Positions 19,695 to 28,921 are shown, counted from the first letter of the stretch. The stretch is DNA of 64,000 bases from Skermanella sp. TT6 (GCF_016653635.2 NZ_CP067421.1:186001-250000); one strand, 5' to 3'. Translations and numbers: made by a program. Notes: generated by a model from the letters alone, not told the origin.

Positions 19695-20316
19695 GTTCTT
19701 CCTCCTGGCTGAAGATACTAACATTTTGATAACGCATAAGTTGTTTTCTGTCTCCGAGCGGATCATACAGAGGCTCTATTCCCCCTGCAGGCTCGTGAAG
19801 AATCCGGAGTACATCTTCGCCGGATAGACGGTTAGAGGAACCTGCACAACGGGCGCTTTGTTTAATTGTAGAAGATGGCGTCTTTAGTAGCATGCAGGAG
19901 TGTTTCTAAATGCAGTTCGTCCATTGGCGTGATCTTGGTTCTCCTACCCGGCCAGGATGTGCTACCGTTCCTGAAGGAGTCGTGCAAGTAAATCAACTTC
20001 ACATTGCCATTGCGGCCAAACACGGTGGACGATGCAGTTTCAGGATCGATGACGCAATCAGAAATGGCAGCGCTGGGCGGGAGTATGATTTGGGAAGGCT
20101 GGCGTATCCAGACTGAGCTTGGTGGGGGCGGCACCGAGCATTTATCTGTATTGATTACGTCAATGAAGGGCGGGGCAAATCTACATCCCCGCCATTCATC
20201 CGTTTTGATTTGCCTGTTTTCTATAGTTATGCCGCAGCGGGCTGTTGCTTATTCTTTGACTGCCAATCTCCAACGCAGCCCTCGTTCTCATTGCCGACCG
20301 TAATTTCACGACACAA
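19695..20316. other. 622-bp region with no confident gene
   Basis: AT-richer than its surroundings. A 90-codon minus frame (19862-20134) has protein-like pieces (VKLIYLHDSFRNGSTSWPGR) but only a GTG start with no ribosome site. The promoter of the minus-strand series starting at 19694 should lie at about 19700-19850. Confidence 0.3.
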
Positions 20317-20781
20317 TCAACCGATCGGCCAATTCCCTTGGGCCATGGCAGCAAACGGCGTCGCAAAGAACATATTCGTTTGAAACCGATCCGTCCCGTT
20401 CATAGGGTCGTACAGAGGACTGCTGCTGTTTCGCAGGAACCTATGATATTGTCTATAGTCATCGACCCGCGGCACACTTCCATTACCCGATCTAATCACA
20501 ATTTGGGTATTGAAAGGCAAGGGCTGTGAATAGACGTTGCTTCCCAAGGGCGTTTGGCCCATTACCATATCGATGATGGTGTCGGTTACATACCAATGGA
20601 TTGAGTTAGGTTGCCAAGATCCGGGCGAGGGTGTTGGCATTTCAACTCTGCATCGGAAGTTGCTTGCAACCATTTCCCAGTAGCTGCTTCCTGGTGTCGC
20701 GCCTAAGTACGTGGCGGTAAAGTCAATCCGTATCAACGCCCCTTCAGCACTTTGAAGATTGCACGTGCCCTCAAACGGCAT
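20317..20781 (-). CDS. hypothetical protein
   Basis: 154-aa protein, MPFEGTCNLQSAEGALIRID at the N-terminus, rich in Ser, Asn, Thr and aromatic residues, without signal peptide or membrane span. AAGGGGAA lies 5-12 nt before the ATG. The composition (beta-rich, many polar residues) suits a secreted-effector-like or structural fold, but I recognise no family. Its GC content is lower than that of flanking genes, which suggests foreign origin. Confidence 0.55.
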   Translation of the reverse strand: MPFEGTCNLQSAEGALIRIDFTATYLGATPGSSYWEMVASNFRCRVEMPTPSPGSWQPNSIHWYVTDTIIDMVMGQTPLGSNVYSQPLPFNTQIVIRSGNGSVPRVDDYRQYHRFLRNSSSPLYDPMNGTDRFQTNMFFATPFAAMAQGNWPIG

Positions 20782-20915
20782 GATTGTTCCCCTTGTTGCT
20801 CGTCAAGCGACACTGGCTGAGCGCGATTTATGTAATCAGCCGTCGATCTAGTCCTCATCATACTCGCACAGGTAGATGATTGCTCCGCTCGGCGCTCCGC
20901 CACCGCCTAGCATTC

Positions 20916-21827
20916 TCATCGCTTCTGCAAAAAGCCGAGTACCGCAGCAGTAAAGCCCGCCGGATCCTGGACTGGACCTCCATGGTCCACGCCTCTTAGA
21001 ACTTTCAGTTCAGCGTTGGGCATGCACGCCTGGTAAGCCTGAATAACGATGGGGAAAAATGCTTTCGTTTCTTCTCCAGCAAGCAGAAGTGTCGGAGGCT
21101 TGAAGTTCTTCAGCATATCGCAGGTGATTGGTGGAGCAGGCGGCGCGGTGAACGCTAGCTTGATCATCCGCGCATTATCCATCCACATTGTTTTCAGATG
21201 CTCGGGCTTGTTGTCGAAGCCGCCAGGTGGAATTTGGAAGATCCGGTCGACCAGCATCCTGGAAGCTCCGACATGGTCTCCAGCCTTCGCTGCCTGAACG
21301 ACGGGGCTGAACAACTCTGTGCGCTCCGTTACCATCTTCTTGGTTTCCGGAGCGTCTGGCGCCATCATCGTGCTCAGCGGCGGCTCATAGAGCACGAGGC
21401 TGCGCACGAGCGACGGGTTTTTCACCGCTGCTACCGTGGCAACGGTCCCGCCATAGGACCATCCAACCAGATGAACTGGTCCGGTGCCCAAGGATGAGAT
21501 GAGTCCGACGAGCTCATCGGCGTGGGTCGCGACGCTGAAGTCCTTTCCGTCGTCCGTCCACGGCTCGGTTCCGGAATATCTCTGTGTGTAAGCGATGAAG
21601 CGGTTCTTCTCGGCTATCTTGGACGAAATTGGCGCCCATGCGCGCAGGTCGGACAGGGTTCCATGCACGAAGACGACAGTCTCCCCTGAGCCCTGTTCCA
21701 AGTAGGGAACCTGGACACCATTCACTTCAACAGACGACATTTTCTGAGCGCTGGCACTTAGCGGCACGTTACTTATCCACAGCGACAAGAATGCTCCGCC
21801 CAGTGCCCGGTAACGCCTCATGGACAT
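20916..21827 (-). CDS. secreted alpha/beta hydrolase
   Basis: 303-aa alpha/beta-hydrolase fold protein. The signal peptide (about residues 1-28, ending SASAQ) implies export. The oxyanion region is VVFVHGTLSDLRAW (residues 51-64). The nucleophile elbow GWSYGG has Ser124. The C-terminal His is in RGVDHGG. It resembles the haloperoxidase/lipase-like hydrolases used on small esters. The substrate is unknown. The ATG at 21827 is preferred over the further upstream frame opening (21887) because it begins the signal peptide directly and has GAGG upstream. Confidence 0.8.
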   Translation of the reverse strand: MSMRRYRALGGAFLSLWISNVPLSASAQKMSSVEVNGVQVPYLEQGSGETVVFVHGTLSDLRAWAPISSKIAEKNRFIAYTQRYSGTEPWTDDGKDFSVATHADELVGLISSLGTGPVHLVGWSYGGTVATVAAVKNPSLVRSLVLYEPPLSTMMAPDAPETKKMVTERTELFSPVVQAAKAGDHVGASRMLVDRIFQIPPGGFDNKPEHLKTMWMDNARMIKLAFTAPPAPPITCDMLKNFKPPTLLLAGEETKAFFPIVIQAYQACMPNAELKVLRGVDHGGPVQDPAGFTAAVLGFLQKR

Positions 21828-22086
21828 GATATTGCCTCGCTGCAACAATCTACGCAACGATACCACAGCCTCGACAATCCTGTGCAATCTTAGAATGAGT
21901 ATACTGAAAGGTCACCGGACTGCAGGCCGCTTCCATAAGGCATTAGATCACGCTGCAATCGTGCAAGCAGCCGAGTATTTAGCTGACCTTCGGTGTGGTA
22001 CTGGATGGCAAGCTCACCGTGCAGAAACTCAAAGCCATCGTGGCGATCATGGAGGCGGGCGAGCCTTCAGCGGACAGCGGGCAATC
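21828..22086 (+). other. region with a possible gene remnant
   Basis: From about 21985 a plus-strand frame reads TFGVVLDGKLTVQKLKAIVA then IMEAGEPSADSGQS, stopping at TAG 22088-22090 inside the left end of the MITE-like repeat. It has no start or ribosome site and looks like the tail of a lost gene. The family is not recognised. Confidence 0.3.
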
Positions 22087-22185
22087 CTAGTGCACAGACG
22101 CACTCAGAAGATGCACGAAAAAAGTGTCCAAACCCGCACGCCGATTGCCTTTCGGCTGAATCTTCTGTCGGCGTCTGTGCACTAG
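22087..22185. repeat. 99-bp MITE-like element with TA target duplication
   Basis: The outer 15 bp are perfect inverted repeats (CTAGTGCACAGACGC from 22087, and its complement ending at 22185). The inner 11 bp match with three mismatches (ACTCAGAAGAT versus CGACAGAAGAT). If the duplicated base pair is TA (22088-22089 and 22183-22184), the element starts GTGCACAGACGC. It is too small to code for a transposase. Its edges provide TAG stop codons to reading frames on both sides. Confidence 0.65.
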
Positions 22186-22571
22186 CCGCTGCATTCCCGT
22201 CCGCTCCCCGTGCGCAGATGACCGTCCTCCGTGAACCATGCGTCGGTGCATTCTCCCGCCAAATCGGCCCGCGCCCGCGCGTCCTCATCGGTCCTGAAGG
22301 CCTCCAGCCACGGCAATGACTGCTCCGACGGCACGCCCATCATCTCGGCCAGGTCGTCGACCAGCTCCTGCATCCGCGCCCGGCAGATAATGTCGGCCTC
22401 GAGCATGTCGGAGAAATTGCCGTCCGCTGCCGCTTCGCGGAACGCCCAGACCCACCTACTGACCGAACCCAGCCCGCACTCGACATGCACCGCATCGTGG
22501 CTGGTGCCGGAAAACCGGATGCCCGGGGACGGGCCGAACTCATAGGTCCGAATGGTGGGGTCAGGGGGCAC
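22182..22571 (-). CDS. hypothetical protein, paralogous to the gene at 18821
   Basis: 129-aa acidic soluble protein beginning at GTG 22571 (MPPDPTIRTYEFGPSPGIRF), overlapping the preceding gene by 11 nt. Its second half is related to the 128-aa protein at 18821. The stop codon TAG (22182-22184) lies in the edge of the MITE-like repeat, so the native C-terminus may have been longer. Function unknown. Confidence 0.55.
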   Translation of the reverse strand: MPPDPTIRTYEFGPSPGIRFSGTSHDAVHVECGLGSVSRWVWAFREAAADGNFSDMLEADIICRARMQELVDDLAEMMGVPSEQSLPWLEAFRTDEDARARADLAGECTDAWFTEDGHLRTGSGRECSG

Positions 22572-22866
22572 GGGGCTTCTCGCACTCGTAGACGCTGCCG
22601 ATCACCTGCTTTGCCTTGTCGGCGAGCTCGGGCCGGGTGTCATCCTTGGCGATGGCGACCAGGCTGGCATAGTCGCCCAAGCCCAGCGTGAACAGGGCAT
22701 CGTAGAAGGGTTGGGAAATCACACGGCCCTGCTTGTCGCGGTTCATGGTGTCGTTAATGCCCTCCATGACGTGCATTCGGCGGTCGCCGGTCACGAGATC
22801 GCAGAACTGGTCGGCACGCGCCGCTGGAGCGGCAAGGAGCAGCACCATCAGAAGCGCGCGCATCAA
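22561..22866 (-). CDS. small exported protein
   Basis: 101-aa protein with a clear signal peptide (MMRALLMVLLLAAPAARA) and two Cys (CDLV near the mature N-terminus and YECEKP near the C-terminus) that could form a disulphide. Its ATG overlaps the stop of the upstream frame by one base, and its end overlaps the next gene, so these three genes form a coupled minus-strand group. No family recognised. Confidence 0.6.
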   Translation of the reverse strand: MMRALLMVLLLAAPAARADQFCDLVTGDRRMHVMEGINDTMNRDKQGRVISQPFYDALFTLGLGDYASLVAIAKDDTRPELADKAKQVIGSVYECEKPRAP

Positions 22867-23052
22867 CCGATCCCCTGTGCTTTCGGCGGGCCGGGTAGCG
22901 CCCCGTCCGGGTTGCAGCGCCGTTCAAGATCGAGCAGCGTGCGCGCGGCCTTGACGGCGTGCCGGTTCTCCGGCGTCGGCGCCGTGGCGCTCGCTTGCTC
23001 CAGATAGCGCAACGCATCGGCGTGCCGGTCCTCGATCAGCGCCCACATGGCC
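22863..23052 (-). pseudogene. hypothetical protein, 5' end removed by ISL3
   Basis: The frame runs out of the ISL3 end at 23052 and reads MWALIEDRHADALRYLEQAS, then ENRHAVKAARTLLDLERRC, stopping at 22863. The helical ALRYLEQA-type repeat recalls tetratricopeptide helices, but the piece is too short to tell. An ATG at 23048 is present without a ribosome site. The start of the gene, with the promoter of this small operon, was probably lost. Confidence 0.45.
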
Positions 23053-24810
23053 GAGAGTGTCAGGAATTTCGGTTCTCCCGCACTTTGCGTGGATCAGGCG
23101 GCCAGGAGGACACGGCGGCGGATGAGATCGAAGTTTCCGCGCCCGTACATCTGCCTCTTGATGAGCTTGAGCTTGTTGATCTGTCCTTCCGCTTGGCCGC
23201 TGCTCCACGGCAGGGTCAGAGCGGCCTGGATCGCCGCTTGATCCTGACGGAGGCCGGCGGCAAAGGTTTCGACGACCGGGGTGCCGCAGGACTCCGCTTC
23301 ATCCAGCCAGCGCGCCAGGATCGCCGGAGAATCCTCCGGGGCTTTTCCCCGAGTGACGCCGCAGGCGCGCACCAGGTCGCCAAACCGGGCGATCAGAGGA
23401 TTGAGGCGGGCAACCTCGGCATCCTGGGCGATCCACGCCAGTGTCGCCTTCCCGGCTTCGTCCAGGGCGTCCGGGGAACGTACCAGAAGCCAGGCAAGCT
23501 GCCGGGCCGACGCCAGTATGCGCTTGCGCTCCGACGGCCGGCCGGATGGTGCCGGGACCTCGCGTCGCCGGTCCACCCACCGATGCAGCTGCTGGACCGA
23601 TCCGGGATAGCCCCTCTCCCTGATGTCACGCCACAGCTCCGCCACGGTCGCACATCCCTCCGCGAGCCGGCTTTCCACATGATCGAGCCAGGGATCCAGA
23701 GCGCTCGCGACGGGGCGCCTTTCGGCGCGCTCGGGGAAGCTCTGCGCGGAGGCGAAGGATCGGACCGTCTGCCGGGAGATCCCATGGCGCGGCTGATCGC
23801 CAGGATCGTCTCGCCGGCCTGGAGACATCTATGCACCTCCTCATGCCGGGCCAGGCGCCGGGCACGGCTATCTTGCGTGCGGGCCGTCTCGCTTCGGGTC
23901 CGCGAGAAGGTTTCGCGCCGTTGCCGCGGTGACAGGTCGCCGGTGTGCACGGGAGGCAGTCGGCGCAGGCGGCCGTGAATGCCCGCCAGCCAGCGCTCGA
24001 TCATCTCCCGCAGGTTTCGAAGCAGGTGCCAGCGGTCCACGACCTGGGCCACGCCCGGCGCGCCGAGGCTGGCGCCGCGGGCATACTCGGTGGACCGGTC
24101 CCGCGCGATCACGCTGACCGTGTCGTACTCGCGGAGCCATGCCGCCAGGGTCTGCGCCGTGCGATCAGGCAGCAGGTCGACGACATGGTGCTCCTCCAGG
24201 TCGACCAGGATGGTGCCGTAGGTCTGCCCTTTCCGGCGCGCCCAATCGTCAACACCCAGGACCCGCGGCGGGGCGCGGACTGGAAGGGGAACGGCGTGCA
24301 CGAGCCGGAGAACGGTGTCGGCACTGACGGGCATGCCCAGGAACCGCATCAGGCGAGCACCGGTCTCCCCGCCGCAGGCGATGCCGATCCGCCCCTGGAT
24401 AGCGGCAAGCCGCCGTGTCCGTCGTGCTTTCGGCGCCAGCAGATCCGGTATGGTTTCGGCAAAGGTCAGACGAGCGCAGGCCGGGTTCCGGCAATAGAAC
24501 CGGCGGACGCTGAGAAGCAGGCGGACCTGGCCGCCCAGGCTTGGCAGATCGGCAGGATGACGCTGGTATCGGCTGTGGACCGCCTGGCTGGCAGTGCCGC
24601 AGTCGGGGCAGATCGCCTCGTGCCGTGCACCCTGGGCTGAATCTGGATGCTTGTTGGGCTGATCCGCGTCACATGCTCAACGCAGCAGCCCGGAACTGGG
24701 AAGAACTCATTCACATCATGATATGTGATCTCGGCCGGAAGGTTTGCGAGACGTTCTCAGACCAGACATTCCACGCAAAGTGCGGGAGAACCGAAATTCC
24801 TGACACTCTC
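23053..24810 (-). mobile_element. ISL3-family element, decayed
   Basis: 1758 bp with long, nearly perfect inverted ends: GAGAGTGTCAGGAATTTCGG (at 23053, and reversed at 24810), continuing TTCTCCCGCACTTTGCGTGGA on both sides. The flanks (CACATGGCC and CCAGGCGC) do not show the 8-bp duplication expected for ISL3, so one flank has been replaced since insertion. The transposase gene has frameshifts. Confidence 0.85.
23094..24714 (-). pseudogene. ISL3-family transposase with frameshifts
   Basis: The order of domains is normal: zinc-binding CPDCGTASQAVHSRYQRHPA near the N-terminus, LGVDDWARRKGQTYGTILVD (first Asp) and VVDRWHLLRNLREM, then after a one-base deletion near 23790 (AISRAMG to ISRQTV) the C-terminal part with WSSGQAEGQINKLKLIKRQM (Glu). 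Another frame change lies near the N-terminus at about 24640. At least two frameshifts make it inactive. The other ISL3 copy (43394) is intact but only distantly similar. Confidence 0.8.
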
Positions 24811-24861
24811 CCAGGCGCGATCGCCTCATCCGTAAACCACACGGTCAGACTGCCCCGCTTC
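24811..24861 (-). pseudogene. 51-bp scar of an IS5-family transposase
   Basis: Read on the minus strand, this 51-bp stretch encodes KRGSLTVWFTDEAIAPG. That matches the N-terminal region of the IS5 transposase at 29232-30199, which has QRGSLTVWVTPEALEAWAP. It lies exactly between the right end of ISL3 and the left end of the IS66-type element, so both seem to have landed in an IS5 that has otherwise disappeared. Confidence 0.6.
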
Positions 24862-26583
24862 GGACTTGGTCAGTTTCCCCGGTTGGCGGGTGTTGCGAGC
24901 TGACATGAAGGCTTCCCTTGATGAGGGTCGGCATGGTTGGCTTACGGCATGTCAGTGCCGCCGCCTCCAGACCTGGACGCCCTGTCCCTCGACGAGCTGA
25001 AGAAGCTGGTCGTCCAGCTTTTGATCGAGGTGACAGCGCTGCGCGAGGAGAACCAGCAGCTGGGCGCGGAGAACGCTCGACTGAAGGATCTGCCGAAGAA
25101 ACCGAAGCTGACGCCGGGCGGCATGGACAAGGCGACGGAACCGGATAAACGAGCCAGGACCAAGGAAGCACCCCGGCAGCGGCGCAAACGGCAGAGTGGC
25201 CGACGCACCCCGCCGGTGACGACGGAGCGAACCCTGGTCATCGAGGTCCCATCCGGCTCGCGGCGCCGCGGCTTCGAGAACTATACGGTGCAGGATCTGC
25301 TCCTGGCGCCACAGGTCATCCGCTTCCGCCGCGAACGCTGGGTGACACCGGACGGCCAGGAGATCACAGCACCGCTGCCGCCTGAGGTGAGCGGCCACTT
25401 CGGCCCCGGGATCGTGCGCTATGTCCTGATGCAGCATGTCCAAGGGCAGGTGACGGTGGAGCGCCTGCGCGCCCAGCTGAAGAGCTTGGGCGTGCGCATC
25501 TCGGAGGGCCAGATCATCACCATCCTGACGGCCAACAAGGATGCCTTTCACGCCGAGAAGGACGCCATCCTGGAAGCTGGGCTGGCGAGTGCCGCCTGGG
25601 TGACGGTCGATGACACAGCGGCTCGCCACGCCGGGCGCGATGAATACACCACCCACATCGGCAATGACCGTTTCGCCTGGTTCGCCACCCGGCCATCAAA
25701 GAGCCGCCTGAACTTCCTCGACCTGCTCCGTGCCGGCGACCCTGTCTATGTGATCAACACCGCGGCGCTGGCCTACCTGATCGAACACGGCGTGCCGGAA
25801 AGCATCGTCGCCGCTCTGCTCGCCGCTGGATCCCGAAGCTTTGACGATGATGCGGCGTGGCGGGTCCACCTGGACAGCTTCGGCCTCGGCGCCGGTCAGC
25901 GTCGGCGGGTCACCGAGGCCGCCATGGTCGGCGCCATCGTCGCCCGCGGCCTGCTGACCGACACCGTGATCGTCTCCGATGATGCGGGTCAGTTCGATGT
26001 TTTCCAGCACGCCCTGTGCTGGATCCATGCCGAGCGCCATCTCCGCCGCATCGTCTGCGTCACCGACGAGCAGCACCGCCTGGTCGATGTACAGCGCCAG
26101 CTGGTCTGGTGGTTCTACGCTGATCTCAAGCTCTACAAGGACGACCCGACCGCCATACGCCGCACGGCCCTGCGGGCACGCTTCGACCGGATCTTCGGCC
26201 GGATCACCGGCTTCACCGAACTCGACGACACAGTTAGCCGCCTTCACGCCAACAAGAATGAGTTGCTCCTGGTGCTCGACCGGCCCAACATCCCGCTGCA
26301 TACCAATGGCTCGGAGAACGACGTCCGCAGCTTCGTCACCAAACGCAAAGTCTCCGGCGAGACCCGCTCCGCGGCCGGCAAGCAGGCCCGGGACACCTTC
26401 CTCAGCCTGCTGAAAACCTGCTCCAAGCTCGCCATCTCGTTCTGGGACTACCTGGGAGCCAGGCTCAAAATACCGGACGCCGATCGCGTGCCCTGGCTCC
26501 CCGATCTCATCCGGCAGAACGTTCCGGCATAGACCAGCTCAGAACGCCGTGACCGCTATCTGCCGGCGAAACTGACCAAGTCC
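24862..26583 (+). mobile_element. IS66-family element with a single transposase gene
   Basis: About 1.72 kb. The inverted ends share GGACTTGGTCAGTTTC then one mismatch and CCGG (left from 24862, right reversed from 26583). No target duplication is seen (flanks CGCTTC and CTACGT). It lacks the TnpA/TnpB accessory genes of classical IS66, as in the ISBst12 subgroup. It truncates a membrane protein gene on its right side. Confidence 0.7.
24949..26532 (+). CDS. IS66-family transposase (TnpC-like)
   Basis: 527 aa. An N-terminal leucine-zipper-like coil (LSLDELKKLVVQLLIEV, then REENQQLGAENARLKDL) is followed by a basic Pro/Arg linker. The DDE core has WVTVDDTAARHAG (first Asp), VIVSDDAGQFDVF (second Asp) and the family's Glu motif LHTNGSENDVRSFVTKRK. 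ATG 24949 is preferred over TTG 24937. It is intact by reading frame, so the element may still be mobile. Confidence 0.85.
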   Translation: MSVPPPPDLDALSLDELKKLVVQLLIEVTALREENQQLGAENARLKDLPKKPKLTPGGMDKATEPDKRARTKEAPRQRRKRQSGRRTPPVTTERTLVIEVPSGSRRRGFENYTVQDLLLAPQVIRFRRERWVTPDGQEITAPLPPEVSGHFGPGIVRYVLMQHVQGQVTVERLRAQLKSLGVRISEGQIITILTANKDAFHAEKDAILEAGLASAAWVTVDDTAARHAGRDEYTTHIGNDRFAWFATRPSKSRLNFLDLLRAGDPVYVINTAALAYLIEHGVPESIVAALLAAGSRSFDDDAAWRVHLDSFGLGAGQRRRVTEAAMVGAIVARGLLTDTVIVSDDAGQFDVFQHALCWIHAERHLRRIVCVTDEQHRLVDVQRQLVWWFYADLKLYKDDPTAIRRTALRARFDRIFGRITGFTELDDTVSRLHANKNELLLVLDRPNIPLHTNGSENDVRSFVTKRKVSGETRSAAGKQARDTFLSLLKTCSKLAISFWDYLGARLKIPDADRVPWLPDLIRQNVPA

Positions 26584-26584
26584 C

Positions 26585-26887
26585 TACGTTGCTATTGGCG
26601 TTTGGCTGACGTGTGCCGGCACCTGCGCGGTGATCGCTCACGACAAGAACCGAAGCGATGTCGGCTGGTTTGTGCTGGGACTGCTGTTCAGCTTTTTTGC
26701 GCTTGTGGCCATCTGTGCGCTTTCCCGAAAGGAAAAGCTCGAAGGATCCAACGACACCAGTGTGAAGCCTATGTCCCAACAGCGCACGGCCTATCTGGCC
26801 AACCCCCGTCTGGCGGCCCTGATTTCAGAAGGCGAGAAAAATGCAGCAAAATGGGAAGTTGCTCTTGAAAAGCAATCGGATACATAG
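26585..26887 (+). pseudogene. small membrane protein, N-terminus removed by IS66 element
   Basis: The frame continues from the IS edge: YVAIGVWLTCAGTCAVIAHD, then DVGWFVLGLLFSFFALVAIC, two membrane spans, then a charged C-terminal tail ending EVALEKQSDT at 26887. The arrangement recalls small two-span proteins of the superinfection-immunity/PLDc_N type, where the first span opens with a short missing N-terminus. A GTG at 26630 could still start a shortened one-span protein. Confidence 0.5.
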
Positions 26888-26893
26888 CCGGTA

Positions 26894-27154
26894 ATGACCA
26901 CCGGCGCGCTGACCCTTCGCACCTATCCGCTCGACCTGGTCCGCATCGCCCGCGATCGGTGTGGACGCCAGGGCCAGTACCAGCGCGCTAGGCTGCTCGA
27001 CCGGTTCGGACCGGACCTCAGCATGCCGGACGTTTTGGGGTGCGTCACCGAATGCCTACGGCGTGGCAATGCGTCTGATCCATGCCACGCCCTCTACCCT
27101 GACCTGGTCGACCGCTCGATGACAGCCTCGCTATCCTCATCCAAAGATGGATAG
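26894..27154 (+). CDS. conserved hypothetical protein
   Basis: 86 aa beginning MTTGALTLRTYPLDLVRIAR. It keeps a pattern seen in small alphaproteobacterial proteins of unknown function: CGRQGQYQRARLLDRFGPD, then a second cysteine pair region C..C (GCVTECLRRGNASDPC) and an acidic YPDLVDR. The spaced cysteines (DRCGRQG, CVTEC, DPC) suggest a metal-binding fold. It starts 6 nt after the preceding stop, but has no strong ribosome site. Confidence 0.5.
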   Translation: MTTGALTLRTYPLDLVRIARDRCGRQGQYQRARLLDRFGPDLSMPDVLGCVTECLRRGNASDPCHALYPDLVDRSMTASLSSSKDG

Positions 27155-27384
27155 GTACCATACCTAAGCGGAAATTATGTATTAGAGTCTTATTAGAACG
27201 TTTGAAATTAAGGAAAGTCTAGCATTCTGAAAACCCGGCTAAAGTTGATGTAACATTAAGTTTATCATGCCGGGACATAGTACACCCTTAACTGTAACAT
27301 CCGGAACGAATTACTTTATTCTTTCCGGACTGGGGTTGTTATTGGGCAAATGCACCCCGGTACAACTTGCCCGGAGGCACGACC

Positions 27385-27672
27385 ATGATATCAAAAGACC
27401 TGAAGAATAAATTGGTTCTGTGCGGTGTGGTACCAGTCCTCTTGCTGGGTAACATCGGCAGCACCCATGCCGAAGGTGCTCTAGTACCCCCTGCTGTTGA
27501 CCTTGATATTTACACCCCTACTGCTCTGGACAGCACCAGCAAGGATCCCGAAAAGGACACGTTCGGCTATGACATGAGAGGAATAATCCAACCCGGTTCT
27601 CCGCCGACGCCTGGACAAGGCCTGGATGCTGAGGGCACAGAACTCGCAATAGTCACTCCGCAGCCGGAGTAG
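27385..27672 (+). CDS. small exported protein
   Basis: 95 aa with a signal peptide (basic start MISKDLKNKLVLCG, hydrophobic VVPVLLLGNIGS, cleavage about THA-EG), then a Pro/Thr/Asp-rich mature part with no cysteine. CCGGAGG lies 8 nt before ATG 27385. The upstream 230 bp is AT-rich and probably holds its promoter. No family recognised. Confidence 0.6.
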   Translation: MISKDLKNKLVLCGVVPVLLLGNIGSTHAEGALVPPAVDLDIYTPTALDSTSKDPEKDTFGYDMRGIIQPGSPPTPGQGLDAEGTELAIVTPQPE

Positions 27673-28057
27673 AACCATCATTGAACGGCTAATCTCTATC
27701 GTGGACCTCAATCCGTTTCCACCTAGTATTGTTCGGCCCAGTCCGACGACGGCCGGACAACGCTGGTTCCTGGAAAGCGGATTGACGTCCAACGTGCTGG
27801 ATTTGGTCGCCCGCTCGTTGGTGGCCTCTATGTCCAAACCGTAGGAAGAGATATGTCCGGAATACCATAAGAATTTCCTATAGAATTATTCCCAATTAGT
27901 AGAAATTTTTCCAGATTCGGAATCGTCATTAGTAATGAAAGTATGCTTACTGAGACTCCTCTGAGTTTCCAAAAGTTGCGCTTAGACAATCATGTTTTTC
28001 CACCGGTTGTCTCAGTATCAACTAACAAATAGCAGTTTCTTGTTCTAGGGAGTTAAC
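27673..28057. other. 385-bp region between two exported-protein genes
   Basis: A 47-codon plus frame from GTG 27701 to TAG 27842-27844 (MDLNPFPPSIVRPSPTTAGQ...) may be a short gene or tail of one, but has no ribosome site. The rest is AT-rich and probably contains the promoter of the gene at 28058, whose GGGAG lies 7 nt before its ATG. Confidence 0.3.
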
Positions 28058-28921
28058 ATGAAAAGACATGCGATTTTTGGTTTTGCCCTGACAGTGGCTG
28101 CGACGCTTTGCACTTCGCCTGGATATGCGAAAGACGGCGCAGACGACAAGCGAGCGGACGACTCCAAGTCGCCTCCGGCAGCAGCGGGACAGTGCAAGGG
28201 TCTTCCGAGTCATTCCAACCTCGTAAAAGCCCTCAAGAGCGCGGTTGCGGAGGCGAACGGTGGTTTCGGTCTCCAGATGTGGGCGACAATTGTAGACCGG
28301 GACGGGTTCGTATGCGCTGTCGCTTTCTCCGGCGCCGACCGCGACGACCAGTGGCCGGGCAGCCGCGTGATCTCGGCCCAGAAAGCCCATACCGCCAATG
28401 CCTTCAGCCTGGACGGCCTCGCCCTCTCGACCGCCAACCTCTATACCGCGGTTCAGCCGGGCGGGACTCTGTTCGGGCTGCAGGAGAGCAATCCTGTCGA
28501 TCCCAAGGCCGCCTACAAAGGCAACCCGAAGAACTACGGGACCCCGCAGGATGGCATGGTCGGCGAGAAGGTCGGCGGCATCAACGTGTTCGGCGGCGGA
28601 CTCGGGCTGTATACCAGCGACAGCCAGATCATCGGCGGCCTCGGGGTCAGCGGTGACAGCTCCTGCGCCGATCACAACATCGCCTGGCGGGTGCGTCGCG
28701 CGCTCCGTCTCGACCGGAACGGGACCGGTCCCAAAGGCGTGAGTTCCGCCGGGACCGATGCCATTGTTTACGACATCATCCAGTCGCAGGGAACGTTCAG
28801 AAGCCCGAGCGGTTGGGGTCACCCGGAGTGCAGCCCGGCAGCCACAGATATCGCGGTTGACATCGGCGCCGGGGTCGAGGGCTTGCCGCAGGCGGCCGCA
28901 CTGTCTTCACCCGCCCAGTGA
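28058..28921 (+). CDS. exported GlcG/HbpS-like (heme-degrading-type) domain protein
   Basis: 287 aa with signal peptide (about residues 1-25, MKRHAIFGFALTVAATLCTS...YA). The mature protein has the GlcG/HbpS fold signature: a helical start (LVKALKSAVAEANGG), a strand WATIVDRDGFVCAVAFSG, the QKAHTANAFS helix, and the GGINVFGGGLGLY/GGLGVSGDSSCADHNIAWRV segment that lines the ligand pocket. Proteins of this family bind haem or cobalamin, or have unknown roles. This one is longer than the usual 150-200 aa, with insertions in the middle. Function is not established. Confidence 0.75.
   Translation: MKRHAIFGFALTVAATLCTSPGYAKDGADDKRADDSKSPPAAAGQCKGLPSHSNLVKALKSAVAEANGGFGLQMWATIVDRDGFVCAVAFSGADRDDQWPGSRVISAQKAHTANAFSLDGLALSTANLYTAVQPGGTLFGLQESNPVDPKAAYKGNPKNYGTPQDGMVGEKVGGINVFGGGLGLYTSDSQIIGGLGVSGDSSCADHNIAWRVRRALRLDRNGTGPKGVSSAGTDAIVYDIIQSQGTFRSPSGWGHPECSPAATDIAVDIGAGVEGLPQAAALSSPAQ

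Noticed and set aside
28022-28822. 266-codon minus-strand frame opposite the GlcG-like gene
   Set aside because: The plus strand has a signal peptide, ribosome site and family motifs; the minus frame has none.
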